Below are positions 34,628 through 45,738 of a stretch of 64,000 nucleotides of DNA, piece after piece. Position 1 is the first letter of the stretch, and each line of letters starts with the position of its first letter. Origin of the DNA: Cochliopodium minus (lineage: Eukaryota; Discosea; Himatismenida; Cochliopodiidae); the NCBI GenBank assembly GCA_024220525.1, contig JAMYWO010000053.1, positions 18,834-82,833 of the forward strand, read 5' to 3'. The translations under genes and the position numbers were made by a program. The notes below the pieces were generated by a model, which was given only the letters and a program-made list of their open reading frames with translations, did not search any database and was not told the origin of the DNA.

Positions 34628-37600
34628 ATGAAAAATATTTTTAACAATAAGAAGGAAATAGAAAAGCAAGATCCAAAATTGTTAAGAAATGTAAAAATTG
34701 GTTTTTTTTTTTAAATAATATATATTTGAGATGATAGAGAATTAAAGGAAATTTAATTTAATTCCATTTCATTTCAATTCAATTTTAAAAGTTTCCAAGT
34801 TTGGTTGAAGTGATGAAAGGATCTGTAAAAGTAAAAGATAGGACATGGAGATCGAAATTGTATCCATGTTGTTTCGTAGGAAAATTTGCGGTGAAATGGT
34901 TTTGTACAGCATTCTCGCTCACAAAAGAAGAAGCAATAAAAATTGGAAAAGAATTGCAAAAAGCAGGATTTTTTGTAAGTATATTTCAAAAGGTACTTCT
35001 TGTTCGAAATATAAATTTACAACATAAATATGTGCACAATAAAGGTACCTTTGATTGAATATTAAAAATAATAATTTTATTTCTTCTTCCATATATAATT
35101 TATAATAAATCTTAATAATTCCTTCAATCCTCTTTTAATTCAAAATATACTCTTTATTGATTTGAAATAAATAAAGGATCATGTGATGAAAGAACACGAA
35201 TTCAAAAATCAATATCTGTATTATAGATTCAAAGAAGACCAAGAAATACTAGATAAAGAATTGGACAACCTTGGTACCAAAAGAAAAACAGTAGTGCTCT
35301 TCAAGGAAGAATCAGAGGATCTCCACAAACTCTTTGAAAACTTTAAGAAGGCACTAGCCTCAATAGACGAATTGGATCTCTTCAATCCCTTAATATTCCA
35401 TCCTTTTGTAGAAAGTTGTAAAAATTTAATCAAAAGAGCATCAGAGGATGGAAATTTCAAAGTAGATTTCGATTTGAGTATGAAACCAATGAAGGACAGC
35501 GACAGTTTCATCGACAGTTCTTATGATTTGAACGAATCCGATGATTTTTTTTCTCCGCTTACTCGGAACAGTAACCGCACGCAGTCTCCCTTTGATAAGA
35601 ACAAGTCTTTGCACAAGGAATTGAAGAAATTTCATTCTCAAGCAACTATGAATTTGTTGCAAGAAGAAAATCTAGAGCTCAAAAGAAAAGTTGAAAACAT
35701 TGAAGACAGATCTCTTGTATTTTTTTTTTCAAATTTTTAAATTTTGTTTAAAATTAGTTTTTCTAATTTACTTATTTCTAATTTTTATTTATTTTTTAAT
35801 TTTTTTAATCCTTTAAATATTTTCATTCAAAAATAAAATATTTTTTAAAAAGTTTTTTGTTTGAGTGACTCCTAATTTAGTTTTTTTTTTCTATTTAGGC
35901 AATAGATTTGTTGTCCACCCTTTCATCAAACAAATCACTAATCAAACTGCAAGACGAACTCAACGAAAAGAACGAGAAAATAAAAGCACTAGAACAGAAA
36001 ATTGAAGAGCTAAAAGAAGCAGAGGAACTTTTGAACGTCTACAAAGAAAAAAATGAAGTACTCACCAAAGTTGTCGAAGATTTTTCTCAGAAAATGGAAA
36101 CCACACATATTGTGTCCCATTCCAAAGAAATCATCTATGACAAAGAAAATATCGAGTACATTTCTTTGAGCTCCTTGATCAACTTGTTGGTTGATAATCC
36201 TAACTCGGAGTACTCTGATATTTGGTTCAACACTTACTGTTTGTTTAACTTGACTCCCAAGAATTTGTTGAACATTTTTGTTAAGAATTTTTGTGAGACA
36301 AGAGAAGAAAAGAAATGGAATGGGTAAAAAAAAAAAAAATATTTGTTAGTTTTTAATTCTTTAAATAATTTTAATAATTTTCATTTTTAATTGTTTTTTT
36401 TTAGATTTTTTAAATTTTAATTATGTTTTTTATAAATTCTTTTCATTTTAAAAATGATTTTTTTTTTTTCGAAGAATTGCAAATTTGGTGAAAAATTGGA
36501 TTGAAATTTATTTGGAAGAAGATATTAAAAAAGACTCTGAATTTAAAGAAGTTTTGTTCGAGTTTGCAGAAAAAGTGATCTCTCCAGCACTAGGGAACAA
36601 AGAGTTTCTTTTCTTCTTCAAATTTTTTTTCCAACAAAAAGAGGAGGTGTCAGGTACGATTGTAAGAAGAGTAACCATTGCTCCAAAGTAAAATATTTTT
36701 TAAAAAAATTAAATTTTTTCAAACATTAAACAAGAAATTTTATTCAAATATTTTCTTACAATTTTTTTTTCATAATCTTTTTTCAATTTTTTTTTTATTT
36801 TTTTTTTAAATAGATTAAACGTTTTAACTGTTTCTGCACCTATGATCCCTCCCAAAACTGACAAAAACAGCTTTGGATCACTGAGAGTAGCAAGGGCAAT
36901 GTCCCTCTTCAAAAAATCGAAAAGTTCCGACAACATGAACGTGTACATCGAAAAGCCGAAAATAAAAGAGTCATTACTCTCCATCTTATCACTCAACCCC
37001 AACCAATTCTGCGAAAATTTAATTTTATTTCAATTTAACATTTTTAAAAATATAAAACCAACCGAGTTTCATCACTTGAATTGGACGCGCAAAGATAAGT
37101 TGAAGCTCGCTCCTAACATTTGCAAGTCTACCAGCTATTTCAATCGTATTGCTGATTGGATGTTGAGTCAGGTTTTGTTGGAGAAAGAGACTGAAAATAA
37201 AATTAAATTGATGGAAATTTTAATTGACATGGGAAAATCTTGCATTGAAAAAGGTAAACCAAAAAGATTTTTTTATTTTTTATTTTTTATTTTTTAAATT
37301 TGGTTTTTTTTATTTTTTTTTATTTTTTTTATTTTTTTATTTTTTCATTTTAAATATTTTTAAAAGGTGCCTTTCATTGTGGTGTTCAAATATTTATGGT
37401 TATTTCAAATTTCAACCTTACAAAAATGAAATCAGTTTGGTCGCAACTCAGCGTCAACACCGAAAAAAACAAGGAGTTCCTCGAAGACGTTGCTTCATAT
37501 CACAATAATTACTCTACCCTTCGAAGGGTCACCGCAATATCTAATCCATGTTTTCCTTATCTAGCATTACTATTAAGGTTAAAAAAAAAAATTTTGAATT

Positions 37601-37872
37601 TTTTTTAATTTTTTTTAATTTTTTTTTAATTTTTTTTAATTTTTTTATTTTTTAGTGATTATTTGTACATTGATGAATTAAAACCTAAATACAGAAAAGG
37701 ATTGATCAATTTCTCTAAAATAACTCAACTTTCTCAAATTCTAGTTTTCTTGAAAGAAGCTCAAGTTAGTTCTTTTAATTACAAATCAGATCCTTTCCTG
37801 ACCAACTTGTTCACTCATTGTTCTGGTTTGAAAGATGAACAAGTAACCTCCTTAGCAAAAGATCTCATTTGA
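34628..37872 (+). CDS. DEP-domain RasGEF, paralogue 1 (complete)
   Basis: A Ras guanine-nucleotide exchange factor with about ten exons. The first exon (34628 to about 34693) starts MKNIFNNKK. The DEP domain follows: DRTWRSKLYPCCFVGKFAVK, then KIGKELQKAGFF, closed in the next exon by DHVMKEHEFKNQYLYYRF. DEP domains target membranes or GPCR tails. A 150-residue linker leads to a coiled coil (LNEKNEKIKALEQKIEELKE), a RasGEF-N (LTE) block (ISLSSLINLLVDN...ETREEKKW), and the catalytic CDC25 domain with ILFQFNIFKNIKPTEFHHL, CGVQIFMVISN and SNPCFPYLALLLSDYLY. The last exon ends DLI with TGA. Regulated Ras signalling, for example chemotaxis or feeding, is the likely role. Confidence 0.9.
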
Positions 37873-38123
37873 TTGAAACACGGGATATTTCTATCAAAAA
37901 AAAAAACTTCATTTTTTCTGAAAAACCTCTTTTTTTAAATTAAACTTGTTTTATTATTAATTTTATAGAAATTTAATTTTTAATTTTTTTTTTTATTTTT
38001 TATTATTTATTCTAATTCCAATATTGATTAAATTTCATCAAATTTGATACTGAAACTATCTATCTTCTTTGGTATTTCTTTTAACAAAGTTAAGGTTTGG
38101 AATATTTATAAAATAAAAAAAAA

Positions 38124-40155
38124 ATGAAAAAATTTTTTACAGACAAAGATGATAAAATTCAAAAACAGGATACCAAATTGCTAAGAAATGTAAATTCCAA
38201 AATTGATATTTTTCCATTTTTAGAAATATGACCATCTTTAATAAAATATTTTCAAAAGTTTCCAAAATTGGTCGAAGTGATGAAAATATGCGTAAAAGTA
38301 AAAGATAGATCATGGAGGAGTAAAGTATATCCATGTTGTTTTGTTGGGAAATATGCAGTTAAATGGTTTTGCAAGGCATTTTCGCTCACAAAAGAAGAAG
38401 CGATCAAAATAGGAAGAGAATTGCAAAAAGCAGGATTCTTTGTAAGTTTAGGGAGAAAAGAAATTAGTGTTTTATTTCATAATTCAGTTCCAAATATAAA
38501 AATTTTAAAATCTTTGTGATCTAAATATATTATTTCAATTTTTTCTAATCTTATGTTATCAAAGAGATTCAATATGAATATTCAATATTATATTATAACT
38601 TTATATACAATAATGAAAGAAAATATAAAAAAATATATTGGGGGCTTTTGATAATATTTTATAAATGAAAGATCAAATAAAGAATTATCAACTTTAATAG
38701 GATCATGTAGTGAAGGAACATGAATTCAAAAATCAAAATTTGTTCTTCAGATTCAAAGAAGATCAAGAGAGAATGGATAAAGAGATGGAGAACCTAGGCA
38801 AAGAAAAAATGAAGACAGTGATGTTGTTCAAAGAAGAGCTGGAAAACCTAGAGGAGCTGTTCAACAACTACAAAAAGGCGATCAACTCATTAGAAGAGAA
38901 AGATCTGACAAACCCAACGATATACTATCCTCTCCTAGAATCAAGCAAAACGTTATTAAACAAAATAGCAGTGGAAGGAAATTTCAAAGTGGAAGATGAA
39001 TATGAACAATTGAAAAGCAGCAGTATTAATACAGATGAACTTTCAGAAAAAAATGAGTTGAAAAGAGAGGCTACCTCGGAAGATTTTTTCATTCATAATT
39101 GGAGCGTTTCTCCCAATTTGAAACCCTCTGTCATTCCCTTTGAGAAGAAGGACGATTCTTTCCACAAAAAACTCAAAAAGTTTCACACCAAAGCTAAAAT
39201 ACGTATGTTGGAAGAAGAAAACTTGCAACTCAAAAGGAAAGTAGAAAATTCTGAAGAAAGGAATCAAGGTAAAAAAAAAAAATAACAAAAATTTTTTTTT
39301 TGTTTTATCAATTAAAAATGTGTTAAAAAAAAAATTTAAAAATTTCTTTTTAAAAGCAATCGAGATATTGTCTCAATTAACTTCGAGTAAAACTCTAACA
39401 GATCTCCAAGACGATCTCTCCGAGAAAAACAACAGAATAAAAGAGCTGGAAAAACAAGTGGAAGAGCTCAAAGAAAACGAAAAGATGTTGGAGGCCTACA
39501 AAGAAAAAACCGAGGCACTATCACGTATCGTTGATGAATTCTCACATAAAATCGACACGACACAAAATTTGATCCATTCAAACCAAGTTTTCTACGATGA
39601 AAAGAATCCTGGCATCATCAAGTTCATTTCTTTGAATTCCATTGTTAATATGATGATAGAACAGCCGGGCTCGGAGTTTTGTGACGTTTGGTTCAACACT
39701 TATTCTCTTTACAACTTTACTCGCATGAACTTGTTGAACATTTTCATCAGAAATTTTTGTGAGACCAGAGATGAAAAGAAGTGGATAAGGTAAAAAAAAA
39801 TAAAATTTTTTTTAATAATTTTTATTTTATTTGTTCAAATAATTTTTAAATTTAATTATATATTTTTTGGATATTTTTTATTTTCAAAATTTTTTTTATT
39901 TTTAATTTATTTTTTTATTATTTTATTATTTTGCAAACAATTTTTTTTTCCAAGTATTGCAACTCTTCTTAGAAATTGGCTTGAGGCTTATTTTGATAAA
40001 GATATTAGGAAGGATGATGAGTTCAAGGAGATTCTTCTCGAGTTCGCCGAAAAGATATTAACACCTGCCATCAACAACGAAGAGTACTTGTTTTTTTTCA
40101 ATGATATTTTCCAAAATGGTCCTAATAACATCAAAAAGGTTACCATTGCTCCGAG
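38124..40155 (+). CDS. DEP-domain RasGEF, paralogue 2 (3' truncated by an assembly junction)
   Basis: Tandem copy of the preceding gene with the same exon plan. The first exon begins at 38124 (MKKFFTDKDD). The DEP domain is DRSWRSKVYPCCFVGKYAVK with DHVVKEHEFKNQNLFFRF. Then come a linker, a coiled coil (DDLSEKNNRIKELEKQVEEL) and the RasGEF-N block (FISLNSIVNMMIE...ETRDEKKW). The last exon visible (about 39957-40155) ends VTIAPR at a GT donor in phase 2. The catalytic domain should follow, as in paralogue 1, but a hexamer repeat and an N intervene and the next exon needs phase 1. The gene is therefore cut by the assembly, not by a proven mutation. Confidence 0.88.
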
Positions 40156-40205
40156 GTTAGAAAAAAATGAAAAAAAAAATTTTTATATTTTAAATTTATA
40201 TAATA

Positions 40206-40335
40206 TAAAAAATAAAAAATAAAAAATAAAAAATAAAAAATAAAAAATAAAAAATANTTATTTTTATTTTTATTTTTATTTTTATTTTTATTTTTATTTT
40301 TATTTTTATTTTTATTTTTATTTTTATTTTTCATA
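40206..40335. repeat. (TAAAAA)n then N then (TTTTTA)n
   Basis: About eight TAAAAA units, one N at 40257, then about twelve TTTTTA units in opposite sense. The strand switch of the repeat at an N marks an artificial join between two sequence pieces. Confidence 0.85.
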
Positions 40336-40494
40336 TTCATTTTTTTTTCCATTTTTTTTTTTACTTTTCTTTTTCCATTTTATTTTTTATTTTTATTTTG
40401 TTTTTATTTTTATTTTTTATTTTATTTTTCATTTTTATTTTATTTTTATTTTTAAATTTTTATTTTATTATTTATTTTTTATTTTATTTATTAG

Positions 40495-41167
40495 GGGTCC
40501 AAATATTTGTTGTTGGAGGATTTGTCAGAGATTTGATTCTTGGACATGCAAATGATGACATAGATTTTGTTGTAGAGGGAGACGGAATAAGTTTCGCAGA
40601 GAGTTTAGCACAAAAACTGAAGGGAACTTGTAAAGTCCATCCTCAGTTCCACACTGCTGCCATCACTACTAAATCAGGTTTCAAATTGGATGTTGCAGCT
40701 GCAAGACTAGAGTTTTATCCTAAACCAGTATCTTTGCCTAGTAAAATTTTTTATTTTTTACATTTTTTCTTAAATTTTTTTATTTTTTTTTACATTTTTT
40801 ATTTTTTTTTTTGTAAGTTTATTTTTTAATAAAATTATTTAAAGTTAATTTTTTTTTTATTGAAGTATTTTTAATTTTTTTAATTTTTTATTTTTATTTT
40901 TATTTTAAAGTATTTTTGATTTTTTTAATTTTTTAGTTGTCCAACTTTCTAATCTCAAGATGGATTTATTTAGAAGAGATTTTTCTATCAACGCACTAGC
41001 TCTTTCTCTCAACAAGAAGACGTGGGGAGACATTGTCGATTTCTTCAACTCTGTGAGGGACATAAACAACAAAAGGGTATCTGTTTTGCATTCTCTCTCA
41101 TTCATTGAAGATCCAACACGTCTCTTTAGATGTATTAGATTTGCAGCAAGATATAACTTTAAAATAT
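40495..41167 (+). CDS. tRNA nucleotidyltransferase (CCA/A-adding), bacterial type, N-terminal fragment
   Basis: Two exons, 40495-40740 and 40937-41167, encode the head domain of a class II nucleotidyltransferase that adds CCA (or A) to tRNA 3' ends. Motifs: VVGGFVRDLILGHANDDIDF (motif A with the DxD metal ligands), VVEGDGISFAESLAQKL, LDVAAARLEFYPKP, RRDFSINALALSLN (motif B), SFIEDPTRLFRCIRFAARY (motifs D/E). The VVEGD and AAARxExYPxPxxLP signatures are those of bacterial enzymes rather than the common eukaryotic CCA1. The start, any targeting peptide and the C-terminal body and tail are missing; both ends abut hexamer repeats. A mitochondrial role is possible but not shown. Confidence 0.82.
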
Positions 41168-41212
41168 GTAAAAAAAAAATGATTTTTGGTTTTTTTTAAT
41201 TTTTACCTTAAT

Positions 41213-41310
41213 TTTTATTTTTTATTTTTTTATTTTTTATTTTTTATTTTTTATTTTATTTTTTATTTTATTTTTTATTTTTTATTTTTTATTTTTTATT
41301 TTTTATTTTT
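41213..41310 (+). repeat. (TTTTTA)n hexamer tract
   Basis: About fifteen TTTTTA-like units. The CCA-transferase exon on the left ends in phase 1, while the exon on the right (41341) is only open in phase 0, so the two are not spliced together. Either another gene end is lost here or the repeat hides a misjoin without an N. Confidence 0.7.
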
Positions 41311-41340
41311 TTTTGATTTATTTCATTGTTCTTTATTTAG

Positions 41341-42917
41341 CTCGTTCATGATAGTGCATTGTATAAAAAAATCGTGAGGTTCGGATGCTCAGAGTTTCAA
41401 AACTTCAAAGCCTCCAACTTTCAATCCAAAATCCCCATTTCAAGATCAAGATCCCCCACCAAACCCAAACCCACCTCAACAGCCAAGAGAACTTTTGGCA
41501 CCAAGAGATCTTCCAGATCTGAGAACAAGATCGATGACAAAATCATAGAGTTGAAAGAGTCTCAAGATATAAAAGAAAAAATCAGCTATTTCAATCAACT
41601 CGATTCTTTTTCTCTTGTTACTGAGGAAGAAGGTATATTATATTTTTTTTTAAAATTTTTTATTCTAATTTTTGTTTTATTTTTCCAATTTTATTTAATT
41701 TTTTCATTATATTTCTTGTTTTTTTTTTTTTTTCTCTTATTAATTTTCTTGTTTTTTTTTCTCTTATTAATTTTTTTGTATATTGTATTTATTCATTTTT
41801 TTTTGTATTTTTCAAATCAAATTTTTTTACATTATTTAGGTAGAACTCCTTACACTCCGAAAATGAAATCTTTGAAGGATGCACTCAACCCCAAGAAGAA
41901 ATCTCCAACTCCCAGAAGCTCCCAAAGCCAGAAGAAATTTTGCAAAGCCTGCAACATGTTTTTCCCCGAAGGTTTCAACTTCTGTGGTAAATGTGGTGGA
42001 AAAACAGAAGAAAAAGGTAAAAAAAAAATAATAATTTTTTTAAATTTTAATTTTAATTTATTTATTTTTAATTTTTTAATTTTTGATTTTTTTTGTTTTT
42101 TAGCCACTCAAGAATCTAGCACTCAAAAAAAGAAGTCAGTTTCCAATTCTCAGAGATCGGAGAAGAAAGAGTTTGCGGAGCCATTGCCTATCGACAAAAC
42201 TCCTCCCAAAAAACAGAAGACCGCCCACAAAAAGGACTCTAACAAAGAGGAAGACAAAGACAAAGGAAAAAAAACTTTTTTGTTTTCAGGAATTACCGAT
42301 GGAAAGAAACGTGTATTACTAGCAAAACAATCGACCAAACTAAAAGCAACTGTTTTAGGTAAGAAAATAATTAATTTTTTATTTATTAGTTTAATTTTTT
42401 TTTTAATTTTTTTTATTTTTATTTTTATTTTTTATTTTATTTTGATTTTTTGTTTATTATTTTATTTTTATTTTTTATTATTTTTTATTTTTTGTTTATT
42501 TTATAAGAGCAAAATGGTTTTGATCCACATATTACTCATGTCATTTCTCCCCCTAATAATCGCACACTCAAAACTCTTTGTGCCGCTCTTACTTCCAAGT
42601 GGATTGTCAGCCCCGAATGGGTGGAAGACAGCTCCCAAAAGAACAAATGGTTGCCGGAGAAGAATTACGGCACAAGAACAAGGAACCGTCCTTTCAAATC
42701 TAAAAAAGTTTTTATCACTGAAAGTTTTTTAAGCGAAAATAAGAACACAATTCTTTCAGAGAATAGTTTAAATATTTTGATTGTTAAAATAGGCAAAGGT
42801 GAAATTGTAAAATCAAAAAAGGGCGCCAATATCATTTTGACTGCTAGGGATCAGGCTGATAATCTCAAAAATTTAAATTATGATCAGCTTTTGCAGCTCA
42901 TACAACCCATTGATTGA
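41341..42917 (+). CDS. Zinc-ribbon and tandem-BRCT protein (5' end missing)
   Basis: Five exons: 41341 to about 41631, about 41840-42016, about 42103-42360, about 42510-42917 and connecting parts. Order: a Ser/Pro/Lys-rich segment (ISRSRSPTKPKP); a zinc ribbon with CKAC and CGKC pairs about ten residues apart; a basic linker; then two BRCT repeats at the C-terminus (KKTFLFSGITDGKK, ITHVISPPNNRTLKTLCAAL, SKWIVSPEWVEDS; the second from KKVFITESFL). Tandem C-terminal BRCTs bind phosphoproteins in DNA-damage mediators such as MDC1, PTIP and Brc1. A nuclear damage-response role is inference. The start lies beyond the hexamer repeat. Confidence 0.75.
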
Positions 42918-43059
42918 AAAAAAAATAAAATAAGTGTAAGAAAAAGAAGGATAGAAATAAAAGGAATTTTTCATTTATTTTTTTTTAATATTTTTAATTA
43001 ATTAATTTTAAAACAATAATTTTTTTAAACAGATTTTTTTTTTTGGTTTTTTTTTTCTT

Positions 43060-45192
43060 TTAATCGATGGATTCCATGTTGGATTGTCCTTCTTCTCCTT
43101 CTTCTCCCTTTTCTTCTTCAAGAGGAGGAAGGTCTTCTTTCTCTTCTTGTTCATCATCAACATCAATGCTAAGACCCAACTTTACCATACGATGGATTCT
43201 TTGAGAGAATGAAGAAGGATCTTCAAGAGAAAATCCAGATGAAAGAAGAGCAGTGTCGAACAACAAGCATACGAGATCCTTCAAGGTTTTATCGTTCTTA
43301 TCTTGTTCTGCTTTCTTTTTAAGTTCAATGATGATAGCATGTTCTGGGTTGATTTCCAAAGTCTTCTTGGATACCATGAAAGTACTCATAGAGTTATCTC
43401 TGAGAGCTTGAGCTTTCATGATTCTTTCCATGTTTGCGGACCATCCGAATTCTCCAGTTACGAGACAGCAAGGAGATTTGACGAGTCTATCAGAACATAC
43501 GACTTTCTCTACTTTGTCTCCAAGAATATCCTTGATTACTTTGGTGAGTTCTTCGTTTTGTTTCTTGACTTCATCCCATTTCTTTTGTTCCTCTTCATTC
43601 TTTGGGAGTTCAATTCCCTCTTTGGTGACAGGAACAAGTTTCTTCTCATCGAATTCTTTGAATTTGGAAACAACGTATTCATCAATAGCATCAGTCATGA
43701 AGATGACTTCAATTCCTTTTTTCTTGAATCCTTCCAAGAAAGGTGCATTTTGGATTGCTTTTCTTGATTCACCAGTAATGTAGTAGATATCCTTTTGATC
43801 TTTGTGCATGTTGTTGATGTATTCTTGGAATGAAACGTTTGCTTCTTCTCCAGATTTGGTAGAGTGATAACGGAGCAAAGATGCCAATTTCTTGGAGTTG
43901 GTACTGTCTTCATGAACTCCAAATTTAAGATTTCTTCCGAAAGCTTCGTAGAATTTCTTGAAATCTTCCTTGTTTTCTGCGATCTCTTCGAACATTTCGA
44001 TGGATTTCTTGATGATGTTCTTTTTGATGATTTTAAGAATTCTGTTTTGTTGAAGGGTTTCTCTGGAGATGTTAAGAGGAAGATCTTCAGAATCCACAAC
44101 TCCCTTGACGAATCCCAACCATTCTGGAATCAAGTCTTCACAGTTGTCCATAATGAAAACTCTACGAACATACAATTTAATGTTGTTCAATTTCTTTCTG
44201 GTTTCGAACATATCAAAAGGAGCACGTTTAGGTACAAACAAGATAGCTTTGAACTCAAGTTGTCCTTCAACTGAAAAGTGTTTTACTGCCAAGTGATCTT
44301 CCCAATCGTTAGAAAGAGATTTGTAGAATGAAGAGTATTCTTCTTTGGTGATTTCCTTTGGATTTCTGGTCCAGATAGGTTTTTGTTTATTAAGTTGTTC
44401 CCATTCATTGGTAATAGTTTTAACTTTCTTGGTTTTAACTTCCTTCTTTTCTTCTTCCTTATCTTCTTTCTCATCAACTTCTTCAATCTTTGGTTGTTCT
44501 TCCTCTTTCTTTTCTTCAGTGGTTTCTTCAGGAACTTCCTCTTCAGTTTCTTTGGTGATGTAAAGTTGGATAGGATATTGGATGAATTCAGAGTGTTTCT
44601 TGATCACTTCTTTGATACGTTTCTCTTCAAGATATTCTTGTTGATCATCCTTCAAAACCAAAGAGATCTTGGTTCCTCTTCCCAATTTTTCTCCTTCAGT
44701 ATCAAGACGAATGGTAAAGGATCCACCAGCATCAGATTCCCAAACGTATTGTTCATCATCATTGTGTTTGGTGGTTACAATAACTTTATCTGCAACAAGA
44801 TATGCACTGTAGAATCCAACACCAAATTGACCGATCATGGAGATATCAGCTTGTTCCTTGGACAATGCTTCCATGAAGGATTTTGTTCCAGATCTTGCGA
44901 TGGTTCCCAAGTTGTTAATCAAATCAGTTTTGGTCATACCAATACCAGAATCGATGATATCCAATGTTTTCTTCTCTTTATCTCCTCTTATCTTGATGAA
45001 TAATTCTTTTTGTCCTTCCAATACTTGTGGTCCTTCTTGAAGGGATGTATATCTGATTTTATCGATTGCATCAGATGCATTTGAGACCAATTCTCTGAGA
45101 AATACTTCTTTGTTGGAGTAAAATGTATTGACGATCAATGACATCAATTGAGCAATTTCTGCTTGGAATGCAAATGTTTCTGGTTCAGACAT
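43060..45192 (-). CDS. HSP90: Cytosolic HSP90 chaperone
   Basis: An intronless ORF of 710 residues, normal for cytosolic HSP90. The ATPase domain is at the N-terminus: [51 protein letters not shown]. Then comes the charged linker (about 215-260, Glu/Lys-rich), the middle domain with [16 protein letters not shown] and [19 protein letters not shown], and the dimerisation domain. There is no signal peptide or KDEL, so it is not the ER form. The end reads NMESID instead of the usual MEEVD that recruits TPR co-chaperones; the Met, Glu and final Asp are kept. Strong codon bias suggests high expression. Confidence 0.98.
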   Translation of the reverse strand: MSEPETFAFQAEIAQLMSLIVNTFYSNKEVFLRELVSNASDAIDKIRYTSLQEGPQVLEGQKELFIKIRGDKEKKTLDIIDSGIGMTKTDLINNLGTIARSGTKSFMEALSKEQADISMIGQFGVGFYSAYLVADKVIVTTKHNDDEQYVWESDAGGSFTIRLDTEGEKLGRGTKISLVLKDDQQEYLEEKRIKEVIKKHSEFIQYPIQLYITKETEEEVPEETTEEKKEEEQPKIEEVDEKEDKEEEKKEVKTKKVKTITNEWEQLNKQKPIWTRNPKEITKEEYSSFYKSLSNDWEDHLAVKHFSVEGQLEFKAILFVPKRAPFDMFETRKKLNNIKLYVRRVFIMDNCEDLIPEWLGFVKGVVDSEDLPLNISRETLQQNRILKIIKKNIIKKSIEMFEEIAENKEDFKKFYEAFGRNLKFGVHEDSTNSKKLASLLRYHSTKSGEEANVSFQEYINNMHKDQKDIYYITGESRKAIQNAPFLEGFKKKGIEVIFMTDAIDEYVVSKFKEFDEKKLVPVTKEGIELPKNEEEQKKWDEVKKQNEELTKVIKDILGDKVEKVVCSDRLVKSPCCLVTGEFGWSANMERIMKAQALRDNSMSTFMVSKKTLEINPEHAIIIELKKKAEQDKNDKTLKDLVCLLFDTALLSSGFSLEDPSSFSQRIHRMVKLGLSIDVDDEQEEKEDLPPLEEEKGEEGEEGQSNMESID

Positions 45193-45738
45193 AATATTTT
45201 AAAGAATAAAGAGTTTGTTTGAGTTTTAGTTTTAGTTTTTTTTTTTTTTTTTGATCTTTTTTGATAGTTGATTTTTCTTATTTAAAAATAAATTTTTAAT
45301 TAATATTCAGTGAAAAAAAATATTTAATTTTCTTACAAAGAGAGATTTGATTAAACAAGTTAGCTGAATTTTAAATTTAAAAGCATAACATTAAATATAA
45401 AAACTCAACTCAAATCAATATTTAAATCAACATTCCTCTAAAATGTATCTTGATTACTAAATTTTTATTGATCTATTTTTTCAGTTTGACAAAACTGTTG
45501 TTGAACCTTTTTTTCCACACAATTTACAAACAAATTAAGGAAATTAGACAAAACTCATACATTTTAAAAGTATACAATTTATCTTATTTTTGAAAGCTCA
45601 AAATCAAAATAGTAAAAGATCAGAAAACAAAATTTTGAAACATACAACGATCGTAAAATATCACATTTCATAAACATTCAAAAGATTTTAAATATCAAGC
45701 AAAGAAATTAGAATAAATAAATAATAAAAAAAAAAAAA
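45193..45738. other. Divergent intergenic region upstream of HSP90
   Basis: 546 bp between divergent starts. AT-rich, with a T-run just upstream of the HSP90 ATG. I did not find a convincing run of heat-shock elements (inverted nGAAn). No ORF. Confidence 0.45.

Noticed and set aside
40206-40335. CRISPR-like array (regular repeats)
   Set aside because: Units are 6 bp with no unique spacers; plain microsatellite in a eukaryotic nuclear genome.
40495-42917. A single fused CCA-transferase/BRCT protein, or a RasGEF-CCA fusion
   Set aside because: Exon phases do not match at either boundary, and each boundary coincides with a hexamer repeat, one of them with an N.
43303-45003. Several open frames antisense to HSP90
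   Set aside because: Shadows caused by strong codon bias in HSP90; low-complexity Phe/Ser-rich products with no domain.
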